DNA from: DATKYQ01 sp035528415
GTDB taxonomy: Bacteria > Myxococcota > B64-G9
NCBI GenBank assembly: GCA_035528415.1
Contig: DATKYQ010000039.1
Coordinates: 44,458 to 108,457, forward strand
Reading direction: 5' to 3'
Length of the DNA stretch: 64,000 nt
In this document: piece after piece, positions 36,330 through 44,620 of the stretch
Numbering within the stretch: position 1 is the stretch's first letter
Layout: each line of letters begins with the position of its first letter
Notes under the pieces: generated by a model
The model's input: the letters and a program-made list of their open reading frames with translations, nothing else
What the model was told of the DNA's origin: nothing
The model's database searches: none
Made by a program: the position numbers and the translations under genes

Positions 36330-36373
36330 GGACGGCTCCGACATGTCCGTGATCAAGTCCACGATGGGCGACT
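36330..36373. repeat. 44-bp direct repeat, copy 1
   Basis: 43 of 44 bases match 39881-39924, where the sequence is coding (minus strand, SPIVDLITDVSEPS). Here it sits untranslated in the leader of the FGE-fold lipoprotein gene, probably a fragment left from a duplicated gene. Confidence 0.75.
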
Positions 36374-36381
36374 GTCGCTCG

Positions 36382-36410
36382 TTGACCTGTATCGCGCCTG
36401 CAGGTATCCT
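36382..36410 (+). promoter_or_regulatory. sigma70-type promoter of FGE-fold lipoprotein gene
   Basis: TTGACC (36382-36387), 17 nt, TATCCT (36405-36410), ending 34 nt before the ATG at 36445. Starts 8 nt after the 44-bp repeat. Confidence 0.5.
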
Positions 36411-36444
36411 CGAGTGGTTAGTGCGATCTTCAAAGGAGCGATCC

Positions 36445-38181
36445 ATGTCCCGGGTAGTCTGGCTGTGCGTGGGGGTTTTGGTCGTTTTTTCGATCTGCGG
36501 TTGTCCAGAGACCTTACAGGTATGCGTGTTAGATTGTGCAGATCGGGAGTGTGGGGACAACGGGTGCGGTGGGACCTGCGCACCCGGCTGCGAGTTATTT
36601 GATACCTGCAGTGCCTTGGGTAAGTGCGAGCCGTGCGTTCCAGATTGCACGAACCGGAACTGTGGGGACAACAAGTGCGGTGGAACCTGCGCGCCTGGCT
36701 GCGGGCCGTGGGAGAACTGCAACGCCTCAGGTCAGTGTGAGGCGTGTGTGCCCGCTTGCGCCGGCAAGGAGTGCGGTGACGACGGCTGCGGTGGGACCTG
36801 CACACCCGGCTGTGGGCTTTTTGATACCTGCAACGCTTCAGGTAGTTGCGATCCGTGCGTTCCAGATTGCACGAACCGGAACTGCGGGGACGACAAATGC
36901 GGTGGAACCTGCGGGCCAGGTTGCGGCCCCTTGCAGGTGTGCGATCCCGGCGGCCAGTGCATCGATTGCTCACCGGATTGCAGCGATAAGTCCTGCTGTG
37001 AGCTAGACGAGGTGTGCGGCGTGAGCTGCGAACAAATCCTGTGTGACGCGGGCCAGGTCTGTTGGAACTCAGGCACCGATTGCTCTTGCTGCGACTGCGC
37101 CATCGACGAAATGTGCCTTGACCGTGATACCGTCAACCAGGCTCTTACCTGCGAGTTCTGCGATCCGGAAGGCGCCGGCGGTACAGATGCGTGGAGCGTG
37201 GAAAACGGCTTTTGCTCCATAAGCGGGTCATGTCATACCGACGACACGACCAATCCGGACAACTTTTGCGAATACTGCGATGCCCAAGAGGCGACCACCT
37301 CCTGGACGTCGGAACCCGATGGAGCGGCGTGTCGTGAGGGACCGGGCGTCTGCCAAAACGGCGTATGCTGCCAGCCCGATTGCTCCCAGGCCACTTGTTG
37401 CGAACCGTTCGACGGGTGCGGCGGAGAGTGTGATTCGGTGCTGTGCGTTGGGAATGAGGTCTGCGATCCGGGTGAGTGTATCTGTAGTTCATGGGTCCAG
37501 ATTGGCGGCGGGGAATTCATGATGGGTGACAACGATGGTGCCACCTTCGAGCGGCCTGCGCATCTGGTGACCGTGCAGCCCTTCGAGATGATGAGTATCG
37601 AGGTAACCACCTCTGATTACGAAATCTGCCCTCCGGGAGTGTGTGCTGCGGCCGGTACCAATCTACATTGCAACTTCCAGGTACCCGGCCGGGAGAACGA
37701 CCCCATCAACTGCGTGACCTGGCAGGGGGCGAAGGACTACTGCGCCTGGATCACTCCGGGAGGTCGCCTGCCAACGGAGGCCGAGTGGGAGTGGGCCGCC
37801 CGCTCCGGGGGAAGCGATGACATTTACCCCTGGGGAGACACCATTGGTGACTGTCAGGAGGCCAACGCGCACGTTGCGAATGGCTGCCAGGATTTAGGGA
37901 CCTGGCCTGTGTGCAGCTTTCCCTCTGGCAACTCGGACCAGGGCCTGTGCGACCTGGCCGGCAACGTGGCCGAGTGGGTGGAGGATGTCTGGCACGTAGA
38001 CTACGACAACGCTCCCGATGACGGGAGCGCCTGGGTAACAGGAGGGGATACGCCTTCGAAAAAGGTCGTCCGCGGGGGAAGCTACCAGTCGGCCGCCTCC
38101 GCCCTCAGGGCTACTTCTCGCTCTTGGCAGGAATTTTACATCAGTACCAGCAGCCAGATCGGGTTTCGCTGCGTCCGCTAG
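36445..38181 (+). CDS. Lipoprotein with Cys-rich repeats and FGE-sulfatase (SUMF1-like) domain
   Basis: 578 residues from ATG 36445 (AGGAG 7 nt before). Lipobox SICGC. Residues ~30-185: about four and a half Cys-rich units of 37 residues (CVPDCTNRNCGDNKCGGTC); units repeat at the DNA level with a 222-bp (two-unit) period, showing recent segmental duplication. More Cys-rich sequence follows to ~350. Residues ~355-578 have the formylglycine-generating-enzyme fold: GGGEFMMGDNDG, RLPTEAEWEWAARSGG, LCDLAGNVAEWVEDVW, VRGGSY, IGFRCVR. The active-site Cys pair of true FGEs (in GGSYMCHxSYC) is absent (GGSYQSAASAL), so a lectin-like or structural role is more likely than sulfatase activation. Confidence 0.88.
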   Translation: MSRVVWLCVGVLVVFSICGCPETLQVCVLDCADRECGDNGCGGTCAPGCELFDTCSALGKCEPCVPDCTNRNCGDNKCGGTCAPGCGPWENCNASGQCEACVPACAGKECGDDGCGGTCTPGCGLFDTCNASGSCDPCVPDCTNRNCGDDKCGGTCGPGCGPLQVCDPGGQCIDCSPDCSDKSCCELDEVCGVSCEQILCDAGQVCWNSGTDCSCCDCAIDEMCLDRDTVNQALTCEFCDPEGAGGTDAWSVENGFCSISGSCHTDDTTNPDNFCEYCDAQEATTSWTSEPDGAACREGPGVCQNGVCCQPDCSQATCCEPFDGCGGECDSVLCVGNEVCDPGECICSSWVQIGGGEFMMGDNDGATFERPAHLVTVQPFEMMSIEVTTSDYEICPPGVCAAAGTNLHCNFQVPGRENDPINCVTWQGAKDYCAWITPGGRLPTEAEWEWAARSGGSDDIYPWGDTIGDCQEANAHVANGCQDLGTWPVCSFPSGNSDQGLCDLAGNVAEWVEDVWHVDYDNAPDDGSAWVTGGDTPSKKVVRGGSYQSAASALRATSRSWQEFYISTSSQIGFRCVR

Positions 38182-38187
38182 GCGCTC

Positions 38188-39264
38188 CTAGAACGTTGCC
38201 CCGCCGCCTACCAGGAACGATCCGGAAGAAAAGCCAAACAGGGGCAGTTCGTACAGCCAGGACAGGCTGATAAAGCCCCGCTTCAGGAAGGAAAAGCGCA
38301 GACCGGCGCCCACCATGACCGCGAAGCGTGAGTCCGCCTTCAACTCCAGGCTTGTGATGGTGGCCCCGCTTACTTCCACCTGGACCGGGAAGTAGATGAT
38401 CCCTCCCAGGCCCAGCTCCAGGAATGGCGCCAGCCAGTCCAGCGCAGGCCAGGCGAAACGGTAGCCGGCCAGGATCCTGAGCAGGTTGATGTAGGTAGAC
38501 AGCGGAGTGCCAGAGTCCTCCCGCGCGGAGAAGCGGCCGGATAGCTCTTCCCACAGAAAGTCCACCTGGGCGAAGGCCGTGTGGTAATTGGCAAAACGGA
38601 TCCCGAAGCGTCCACCTACACCCCAGCGGCGGAGGCCGATGTCGGCAAAGTGAGGCACGGGAATGTCTGCGTCGATCAGGTCGATCTGGTAGCCGTTGAT
38701 CTCGCTGCCGCCCAGGCAGGAGTTGAGCGTCAGTTCGTATAGAACTCCAGCCGATCCTGCGTCGAGGACCTTACCGGTCTTCCTGAAGGCGGCCACACCG
38801 CTAAGCAGCTCGTCCACTGCCGCCGGAACCTCGGCCAGCAGATTCTCGACCCCCTCCACTGTGCGGGTGATTCGGCTGGCTACCTCGGCCCGGCCCACGT
38901 CGATAAACTTCAGGTTGAGCAGGTATTTTTCACCGAAAGCGCTGATGTTGCCCGCGGTCAAATACTGTACTCCAAGGGCGCCGCCGATTTCGGCCAGGCA
39001 CGAAGAGTCGGTGCAGCCGGAGAGCTTCATGCGGTGCTCTTCCATGTTCAGCATGTTGGTGATGTCGCTCTTGCCGATCACTCTGAAGTTCCCGGCCTGC
39101 TGGATGCGCTGGGCGACCATGTCCGACAGGGCTTCCATCCTGTTCTGGGGGATCCCGCCCTTGGACTCGAACTGGAGGACAGCAACCCCGATCGGCTCGT
39201 CGGCCTGCAGGGGGAGGGAAGCCAGCAAAGAAACCAATGTGATTAACAGAACACGTCGCGCCAT
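38188..39264 (-). CDS. Secreted protein with FlgO/TolB-N-like domain and C-terminal barrel-like region
   Basis: 358 residues from ATG 39264 (GGGAGG 5 nt before). Signal peptide about 1-20. Residues ~22-165 resemble the FlgO/CsgG/TolB-N type alpha-beta fold common in myxobacterial envelopes: IGVAVLQFESKGG, DMVAQRIQQAGNFRVIGKSD, CLAEIGGALGVQYLTAGNIS, LLNLKFIDV. The C-terminal ~160 residues have amphipathic strands, rich in Gly and aromatics, ending in GGGATF, like a small outer-membrane barrel. Convergent with the FGE-fold gene (6-nt gap). Role unknown. Confidence 0.75.
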   Translation of the reverse strand: MARRVLLITLVSLLASLPLQADEPIGVAVLQFESKGGIPQNRMEALSDMVAQRIQQAGNFRVIGKSDITNMLNMEEHRMKLSGCTDSSCLAEIGGALGVQYLTAGNISAFGEKYLLNLKFIDVGRAEVASRITRTVEGVENLLAEVPAAVDELLSGVAAFRKTGKVLDAGSAGVLYELTLNSCLGGSEINGYQIDLIDADIPVPHFADIGLRRWGVGGRFGIRFANYHTAFAQVDFLWEELSGRFSAREDSGTPLSTYINLLRILAGYRFAWPALDWLAPFLELGLGGIIYFPVQVEVSGATITSLELKADSRFAVMVGAGLRFSFLKRGFISLSWLYELPLFGFSSGSFLVGGGATF

Positions 39265-39288
39265 CGGACCTCCCAAAATTTCGTGCGC

Positions 39289-39317
39289 AGTATAGCAGCG
39301 GACTGATTCGGCCACAA
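39289..39317 (-). promoter_or_regulatory. sigma70-type promoter of the 39264 gene
   Basis: Minus strand TTGTGG (39317-39312), 17 nt, TATACT (39294-39289), 24 nt before the ATG. The rest of the 39265-39478 gap shows no gene. Confidence 0.55.
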
Positions 39318-39478
39318 GGAGCTCGACGGGTCCAAGAATGGCTCGTTCTACCAGCACCTGTTTGGGCCAATCCCATAGGCTGCTGAATTGTATACGGCAA
39401 AACTTCGTTCTGCACTCGATAGCGGACGGAGCAGACACGAAAGCCTCAGTCATTATGGATGTGAGTTCCGGACAGTGA

Positions 39479-40135
39479 TCACTGGGGCGCCAGGGGCGCC
39501 AGGGGCGCCCGGACATCGATGATCTCGTAACCGTCGCGCGTCTCGGTCACCAATACCGCATCTCCGTGCTCTTTCGTATCTTCCAGGAAATCCAGGAACC
39601 GCTGGAAGTCGGGGTTGGCTCGTTTCAGGAAGTGGATGGCCGCCGACGTGAGCAGCATGACCTCGACACCGTCCTCCCTGGGAACCAGATTGTCCACCGG
39701 GCCTTCGAGGGTGAAGAGGTAGTCGACGATTACACGGGAGCCGAGATCGATCTCGAAGTACATCGGATGCCCGAGTCCTCTCATCGAATCGAGGATCTCG
39801 GCCCGCGTGTCCGCATGGGGCATCGACATGTCCAGAAGAACGGGCTGGTGGTCGCGTAGCGAGACCGTGACGTACCCTGCGGACGGCTCCGACACGTCCG
39901 TGATCAAGTCCACGATGGGCGACTCGGGCTCGGCCTCGAGGCAGACCAGCGCGTCCCCCGGATCATTCTCCCAGCCCGGGTCGCACGCGCACGAGGCGGT
40001 GCCGTCGTTCTGCTGGCAGGTACCGTGACCGGAACACGTCACCCTGTCGCAGTTGCCCAGCACAGAATACGTTCCGCACCCAGCGATCATCCACATCGCC
40101 ACGAAGGTCCATGCTGCCAGCGAGTTCTTCGTCAT
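39479..40135 (-). CDS. Lipoprotein with EGF-like motif, sigma54-type promoter
   Basis: 218 residues from ATG 40135 (GGGGAGG upstream); a longer in-frame start lacks a signal. Lipobox MIAGC. Residues ~25-62 contain an EGF-like six-Cys pattern (CDRVTCSGHGTC, then CACDPGW). The remaining 150 residues are not recognised; they include SPIVDLITDVSEPSAG (encoded by the 44-bp repeat), FEIDLGSRVIVDYLF and end in APLAPLAPQ, encoded by three tandem GGGGCGCCA-type 9-mers (39484-39510). Transcription probably starts from the sigma54-type promoter at 40199-40214, divergent from the lipoprotein at 40484. Confidence 0.75.
   Translation of the reverse strand: MTKNSLAAWTFVAMWMIAGCGTYSVLGNCDRVTCSGHGTCQQNDGTASCACDPGWENDPGDALVCLEAEPESPIVDLITDVSEPSAGYVTVSLRDHQPVLLDMSMPHADTRAEILDSMRGLGHPMYFEIDLGSRVIVDYLFTLEGPVDNLVPREDGVEVMLLTSAAIHFLKRANPDFQRFLDFLEDTKEHGDAVLVTETRDGYEIIDVRAPLAPLAPQ
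39881..39924. repeat. 44-bp direct repeat, copy 2 (coding)
   Basis: Inside the EGF-like lipoprotein gene; 43 of 44 bases match 36330-36373, 3.55 kb away. Confidence 0.75.
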
Positions 40136-40198
40136 CGTATATGCCTCCCCATGCCCGAGGTCCGGGCGCACGAGTGGTTTCTGGTCGCTCTACGCATT

Positions 40199-40214
40199 AG
40201 CACAGGTCGTGCCA
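40199..40214 (-). promoter_or_regulatory. sigma54-type (-24/-12) promoter, leftward
   Basis: Minus strand TTGGCACG-N4-GTGCT, that is TGGCACGACCTGTGCT from 40214 to 40199. The -24 block is perfect, the -12 block has one mismatch (GTGC for TTGC), GG-N10-GC spacing exact. It is identical over 16 nt to the divergent promoter at 40401. The expected start site is about 52 nt before the ATG at 40135. Confidence 0.75.
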
Positions 40215-40262
40215 ACGCCTCAACCTGCGTTGGGTGTTGATTCGGCAAAGGAATCCCCGCTG

Positions 40263-40278
40263 CCGGTCTCGAGGCCGG
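40263..40278. promoter_or_regulatory. Inverted repeat CCGGTCTCGAGGCCGG
   Basis: Near-perfect 16-bp palindrome (14 of 16 positions symmetric) in the 348-bp region between two divergent sigma54-type promoters. Shares the CTCGA core with the site at 40311. Possible activator site. Confidence 0.4.
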
Positions 40279-40287
40279 GAGCCTTGC

Positions 40288-40303
40288 CTGGTGGGTCGAC
40301 CAG
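40288..40303. promoter_or_regulatory. Inverted repeat with GGTCGACC core, leftward enhancer
   Basis: CTGGTGGGTCGACCAG; the perfect core GGTCGACC is centred at 40297.5, 85 bp upstream of the -24 GG of the leftward promoter. Likely binding site of a sigma54 activator (inference from position and symmetry). Confidence 0.5.
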
Positions 40304-40310
40304 CCAGCTG

Positions 40311-40322
40311 GGGTCTCGACCC
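40311..40322. promoter_or_regulatory. Inverted repeat GGGTCTCGACCC, rightward enhancer
   Basis: GGGTC-TC-GACCC centred at 40316.5, 86 bp upstream of the -24 GG of the rightward promoter at 40401; same spacing as its leftward counterpart. Confidence 0.5.
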
Positions 40323-40400
40323 GCCATCTTTCCAGGTCAGTCGTCCTGCTTTCAGTTGGATTGTCCCACTTGCACGGACCGTTGAGGCAAAAGGCGATCC

Positions 40401-40417
40401 TGGCACGACCTGTGCTT
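40401..40417 (+). promoter_or_regulatory. sigma54-type (-24/-12) promoter, rightward
   Basis: CTGGCACG-ACCT-GTGCT: perfect -24 block, one mismatch in the -12 block, GG-N10-GC. The ATG of the lipoprotein at 40484 follows 67 nt later with AGGAGG before it. Confidence 0.75.
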
Positions 40418-40483
40418 ATTAGTTGCGACTGCAATTTCATTCTCCAGGAGCCGGACGCTCGACTGGGGGCCAGGAGGAACCTC

Positions 40484-41506
40484 ATGCGTTTCACCGCAAT
40501 TTTCGGAATCTTTCTGTTGGCAGGCTGCGCAGACTATGTGGGCCAGGAACAACAGCCCGACGGCGCGGACGGATTCGGCGGCGATAACCGGGACGCTGGC
40601 TCCGTCGCCGGGTTGGACGCCGGACCCGTGGAGTTTTGCAGCGGGGCGGCCCGGGTGCAGGTCGACCAGGTCCGGTACGACTCGGTGCCGGTCACATCGG
40701 AGCAGCTGATCATGAACTGCTGTGAGGGAGCGTTCCTGCACTTCCACCTGACCGAGCAGGTTGGCATGACCCTTGTGGTCATGATCAAGATCGAGGGAGG
40801 GACGTGGGAACCCGCTGAGTACGAGCTGAATGGTGATGTATCGAATCCCATCGCCTCGGTCTGCAACCAGGTCGGTGATTTTTCCCAGTGGGAATGCGCA
40901 CCGCTCACCGGCTGGCTGAAACTCGAGTGTGAAGACGATGACTGTTACGACACTGGATTCAAAATCTCCCTGTGCGCCACCGCTGTCGACCCGACGCCTT
41001 TCCAGGAGCTCAGGTTCTGGGTGGAACGTCTCCAGGTGTTGCAGTACTCCTGGTGGGAGCGCTGGGGCATCTACCTGCTCGAAGATCCCAATATCGACGC
41101 AGCCCAGGCCGCCGGCATGCCGCTGGAGTCTTTGACCCTGAAGTTCGAACCCCAGATCGATCTGGGCGGCATCGGCTACTACTCGGCATCCAGCCACACG
41201 ATGCATTTCAGCGCCTGGCACAGCAGCGGCTACCTGCTACGGGACCTCCCCGAGGTAGGGGTCAGAGGAGTTCCCTTCGTGGTGGCAATAGACGAGCAGC
41301 CGGTCTACCTGGGTGCATTCTATTCCAGCCTCTCGTCCGCTTCGTTCGACCATCCGGTCGTTCTGGTAGACGAGCTGGAGCCGACTACCAATAGCGCGGT
41401 CATCCACCGTTCCTATCCACCGGGTCACCAACCGGACACTCCTGATCCCCGCTCGGATCCCAGAATCTTCGAGCTGTTCAGGGAAGCCGGTAAGCTGGCA
41501 CCCTGA
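40484..41506 (+). CDS. Lipoprotein of unknown function, sigma54-type promoter
   Basis: 340 residues from ATG 40484 with AGGAGGAA. Lipobox LLAGC. After an acidic linker (about 20-50) comes a Cys-containing beta-rich fold with CCEGAFLHFHL, LKLECEDDDCYDTGF and a Trp-rich stretch QYSWWERWGIYLL; the C-terminal part has GIGYYSASSHTMHFSAW. No family recognised. It is transcribed from one of a divergent pair of identical sigma54-type promoters, so its expression is probably tied to that of the EGF-like lipoprotein at 39479-40135. Confidence 0.75.
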   Translation: MRFTAIFGIFLLAGCADYVGQEQQPDGADGFGGDNRDAGSVAGLDAGPVEFCSGAARVQVDQVRYDSVPVTSEQLIMNCCEGAFLHFHLTEQVGMTLVVMIKIEGGTWEPAEYELNGDVSNPIASVCNQVGDFSQWECAPLTGWLKLECEDDDCYDTGFKISLCATAVDPTPFQELRFWVERLQVLQYSWWERWGIYLLEDPNIDAAQAAGMPLESLTLKFEPQIDLGGIGYYSASSHTMHFSAWHSSGYLLRDLPEVGVRGVPFVVAIDEQPVYLGAFYSSLSSASFDHPVVLVDELEPTTNSAVIHRSYPPGHQPDTPDPRSDPRIFELFREAGKLAP

Positions 41507-41611
41507 CGGATGCACCGGATAGGTTGAACTTCCTGTTTCAGTAGGTCTGGGTTTTGTGGCGGAAACCGGTTATGATGCCATGGTTGCGAATTTCACGTTG
41601 GGAGTTTAGCA

Positions 41612-44569
41612 ATGAGGCCGGTCGGGTGTGGAGCTTGCGTGGCTGTATTACTGTTGTTTCCGGGCTGCATGGATCCTCAACCGGGTCTGGCACCGACTCC
41701 GCCGGGCGGCGGACCGCAGATTGTCTTCGACCTGGATGAGCGTCCCCTGCCGGAGATCCCGTTTCCAAATGATCTGGCCACGCGTCCGGATTCTTCCTCA
41801 CCCACCGGCCTAAGGGTCAATGCCTCATTGATTGCCTCGAGCGACGTGGAAAGCAAGTTTCGTTTACGTCTGGACAACCTGTCCGGTTTTTCAACATTCG
41901 CGCCTATCAGTGTGCGTTTCACTGCCGGGCTGGATCTTGACAACATCATCAGACGCCATGGACCTGACGGCGACATGTCCGATGACGCCGTATTCCTGGT
42001 CAACTTGAAAGACGGCTCGCTGGTGCCGCTCGACGTCGGAGGAGGCGCCTATCCCTATGTGCTGGAAAGACCCGATCGCTATTTCCCCGACGATCCGCGC
42101 GCTGAAGGGTCCAACCTGGTGTTCGAAACGGTCGAGGAAGATCTCAACGGCAACGGGATCCTCGATTCCGGCGAGGACAGCGACTGGGACGGGGTGTTGG
42201 ATCATCCGAACACCATCGTTGTCGATGGAGATCCGGTCGACGACCTGATGACGTTCTACGAGCGCGAAACGAACACTTTAATCCTGCGTCCCCTGGTTCC
42301 CCTGGAGCAGGAGACCGGCTATGCCGTCGTGCTGACCAACCGGTTGACCGACTCACAGGCTGAGCCGGTTCGCTCGCCCTTCGCCTATGTCAATCACGCC
42401 CAGCAGAACGAGGCGCTCGCGCCGTTGGTTGACTACCTCGATGACATCGGGGGCGGGTTGAGTCTTTCCGACCTGGCTTTTTGCTGGAGCTTCACCACCC
42501 AGTCGACGACTCGCGATCTCGAAGACTTGCGCATGGGCCTGTACGGCAGCGGCCCGTTCGCCTGGTTGGCCGACGAGTTCCCTCCAGATACGCTCTTGGA
42601 AAACGCCTACGACGATCCCGGCTCGGCGCCGGTGAATCCATTCGTCGTGCCGGCCAAGGACATCCTCGATGCTCTCGAGCCCATCGGCGGCGCAATGCTG
42701 GGTAATCCAGAGGTGGTCGCGGCCCTGATGGATTCTTTTGACTACGTCGACTACTTGGTGCTCGGGCGCGCCCGCACTCCACTGCTGCTTCACGATATCG
42801 ACGGGATCTTCGATCTGAATGCCGCCACCGGCCAGGCCGACGTTTCCAAAGACACTCTGCCCTGGCTGCTTGCGATACCCAAAGAGCGCCCCGAACAGGG
42901 AATCACGGCTCCTTTTCCGGTGGCCATTTACCTGCACGGCACGGGCGGCGATCGTATGCAGGTTCTGGGTTTCGCGGGCCAGCTGGCCAAGTTCGGTATA
43001 GCCACCGTCGGCGTCGATCTCGTCATGCATGGCATGGTGCTACCCGAGGACTGGCATGAGCTGTTCGACGCGACGCTACAGGCTCACGGCTTCGGGCCCG
43101 TGGCCGCGGCGCTGCTGGATAACCGCACCATCGACGTCAACAACGACGGGGTCAACGATCCGGCCGGCAACTTCTGGAGCTACGACGCCTTTCGCTCGCG
43201 CGACTCTGTGCGCCAGGGCGCGCTCGACGTTATGCGCCTGGTGCAAATCTTCAGCGCCTTTGACGGTAAGCGCAGATGGTCTCTCGATGCCGACGGAGAC
43301 GGCAAGCCCGATCTCGAGGGCTTGGCCGGAGACTTCGACGGCGATGGCAAGGTCGACTTGGTCGGCCCGGCCGGGCCATATTTCCTGTTCGGCATCTCTT
43401 TGGGCGGCATAGTCACTTCGGTCGCGGCGGCCTGCGAGCCTCAGGTAACCGCAGCCGTGCCGATCTCCTCCGGCGGCGGCATGATTGACATCGTGCTGCG
43501 CTCGCTACAGACCGGTGTGCCCGAGATGGCCATGTTGCCCTTCATGGGTCCCTTGCTGATCGGCGCTCGCGATCCGCAAGACGGGCAGGCCGTGCTGGCC
43601 TTCTATGTCAACGACGCGCGCTTCGAGAAGAGCGTGCCGGTCCATTCGCTGGCCGGCCTGCGGCCGGGTGACAAGATTCGTCTGGTCAACCTGGACAGCG
43701 GCGAGGAGGAGTGGAGCGTGGCCGGGGAAGATCTCGCCTTCCGGGCCGGCCTGCCTTGCGATAAGGGCGATGCGCTGCGACTGGAGGCCGTCGATGCCTC
43801 GGGCAAGATCACCCTTAGCGCCGATACTTTCGATCGCGACGTCAGCTGGCAGGGAGAAATCTTCCCGGCCGGAAGTCCGCTCGTCTCTTTATGCGACGGG
43901 CTCGGTGTCCGTCGCCAGTCTCCCGAAATGCGCCGCTTCATCCAGATTGCCCAAACCGCGTTAGACGCCGGCGATCCTGTCAACTACGCGCCGAACTACT
44001 GGCTGCGGCCGACTTACTCAGGCTACCCGGGTGTCGGACGCTCGACACGGGTGTCCGTCGTAGTCTCTGTTGGGGACATGAACGTTCCTATCTCGACCGG
44101 TGTCGCCCAGGCGCGGGCCGCGGGCCTGATTCCCATGGGATCCGACGATATCGACCCGCGCTTCGGCAAGACACCGCATAGAGTGCTCACAGACAACTGG
44201 GTGATCGAAGGACTTGAGCGACTGAAGCGCTTCGACAGGCCTCCCTGGAATGATGAGCGCGCTATCCTTCTCGATCCCGACTACCTGTCGGAAGGCAGCG
44301 ATGGTTACAACGCCCCTACCCTGGCAGAGCCGCTCAGGCTCTCGGTCGCCTTGCCGGACGGCGGCGTCGGAGCACTGCGCTTCCTGTACGTCAAACCGCG
44401 CGGCGCGCACGGTTTCGGGCCATCCGACCCGAGCAAGATCTTCAACATCGATCTTTATGCCATCAATGCCATCGGACACTACTTCGCGACCGGCGGCACG
44501 GAGTGGATCGATGACACATGCCTGGCCGACGACTCATGCTCTTTCATTCCAACCCTGCCCGACAAGTGA
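41612..44569 (+). CDS. Lipase-like alpha/beta-hydrolase lipoprotein (Lipase_bact_N type)
   Basis: 985 residues; GGGAG 8 nt before ATG 41612. Lipobox FPGC. The N-terminal domain (about 30-300) matches the bacterial virulence-factor lipase N-terminal type: PLPEIPFPNDLATRPD, Ig-like strands and an acidic calcium-like loop EDLNGNGILDSGEDSDWDG. Residues ~430-720 form an alpha/beta hydrolase: oxyanion region PVAIYLHGTGGD and nucleophile elbow GISLGG (Ser near 596), with DADGDGKPDLEGLAGDFDGDG just before it. His is expected in RGAHGFGPSDP near the C-terminus. A surface ester hydrolase, possibly degrading prey lipids or host-like polymers (inference). Confidence 0.88.
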   Translation: MRPVGCGACVAVLLLFPGCMDPQPGLAPTPPGGGPQIVFDLDERPLPEIPFPNDLATRPDSSSPTGLRVNASLIASSDVESKFRLRLDNLSGFSTFAPISVRFTAGLDLDNIIRRHGPDGDMSDDAVFLVNLKDGSLVPLDVGGGAYPYVLERPDRYFPDDPRAEGSNLVFETVEEDLNGNGILDSGEDSDWDGVLDHPNTIVVDGDPVDDLMTFYERETNTLILRPLVPLEQETGYAVVLTNRLTDSQAEPVRSPFAYVNHAQQNEALAPLVDYLDDIGGGLSLSDLAFCWSFTTQSTTRDLEDLRMGLYGSGPFAWLADEFPPDTLLENAYDDPGSAPVNPFVVPAKDILDALEPIGGAMLGNPEVVAALMDSFDYVDYLVLGRARTPLLLHDIDGIFDLNAATGQADVSKDTLPWLLAIPKERPEQGITAPFPVAIYLHGTGGDRMQVLGFAGQLAKFGIATVGVDLVMHGMVLPEDWHELFDATLQAHGFGPVAAALLDNRTIDVNNDGVNDPAGNFWSYDAFRSRDSVRQGALDVMRLVQIFSAFDGKRRWSLDADGDGKPDLEGLAGDFDGDGKVDLVGPAGPYFLFGISLGGIVTSVAAACEPQVTAAVPISSGGGMIDIVLRSLQTGVPEMAMLPFMGPLLIGARDPQDGQAVLAFYVNDARFEKSVPVHSLAGLRPGDKIRLVNLDSGEEEWSVAGEDLAFRAGLPCDKGDALRLEAVDASGKITLSADTFDRDVSWQGEIFPAGSPLVSLCDGLGVRRQSPEMRRFIQIAQTALDAGDPVNYAPNYWLRPTYSGYPGVGRSTRVSVVVSVGDMNVPISTGVAQARAAGLIPMGSDDIDPRFGKTPHRVLTDNWVIEGLERLKRFDRPPWNDERAILLDPDYLSEGSDGYNAPTLAEPLRLSVALPDGGVGALRFLYVKPRGAHGFGPSDPSKIFNIDLYAINAIGHYFATGGTEWIDDTCLADDSCSFIPTLPDK

Positions 44570-44620
44570 TCAAGGAATTATTTGCATTCCTGCTGCTTCG
44601 GGATTAGGAATTGTAATGTC

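Noticed and set aside
36445..38181. FGE domain as a sulfatase activator
   Set aside because: The catalytic Cys pair is missing and no sulfatase gene is present.
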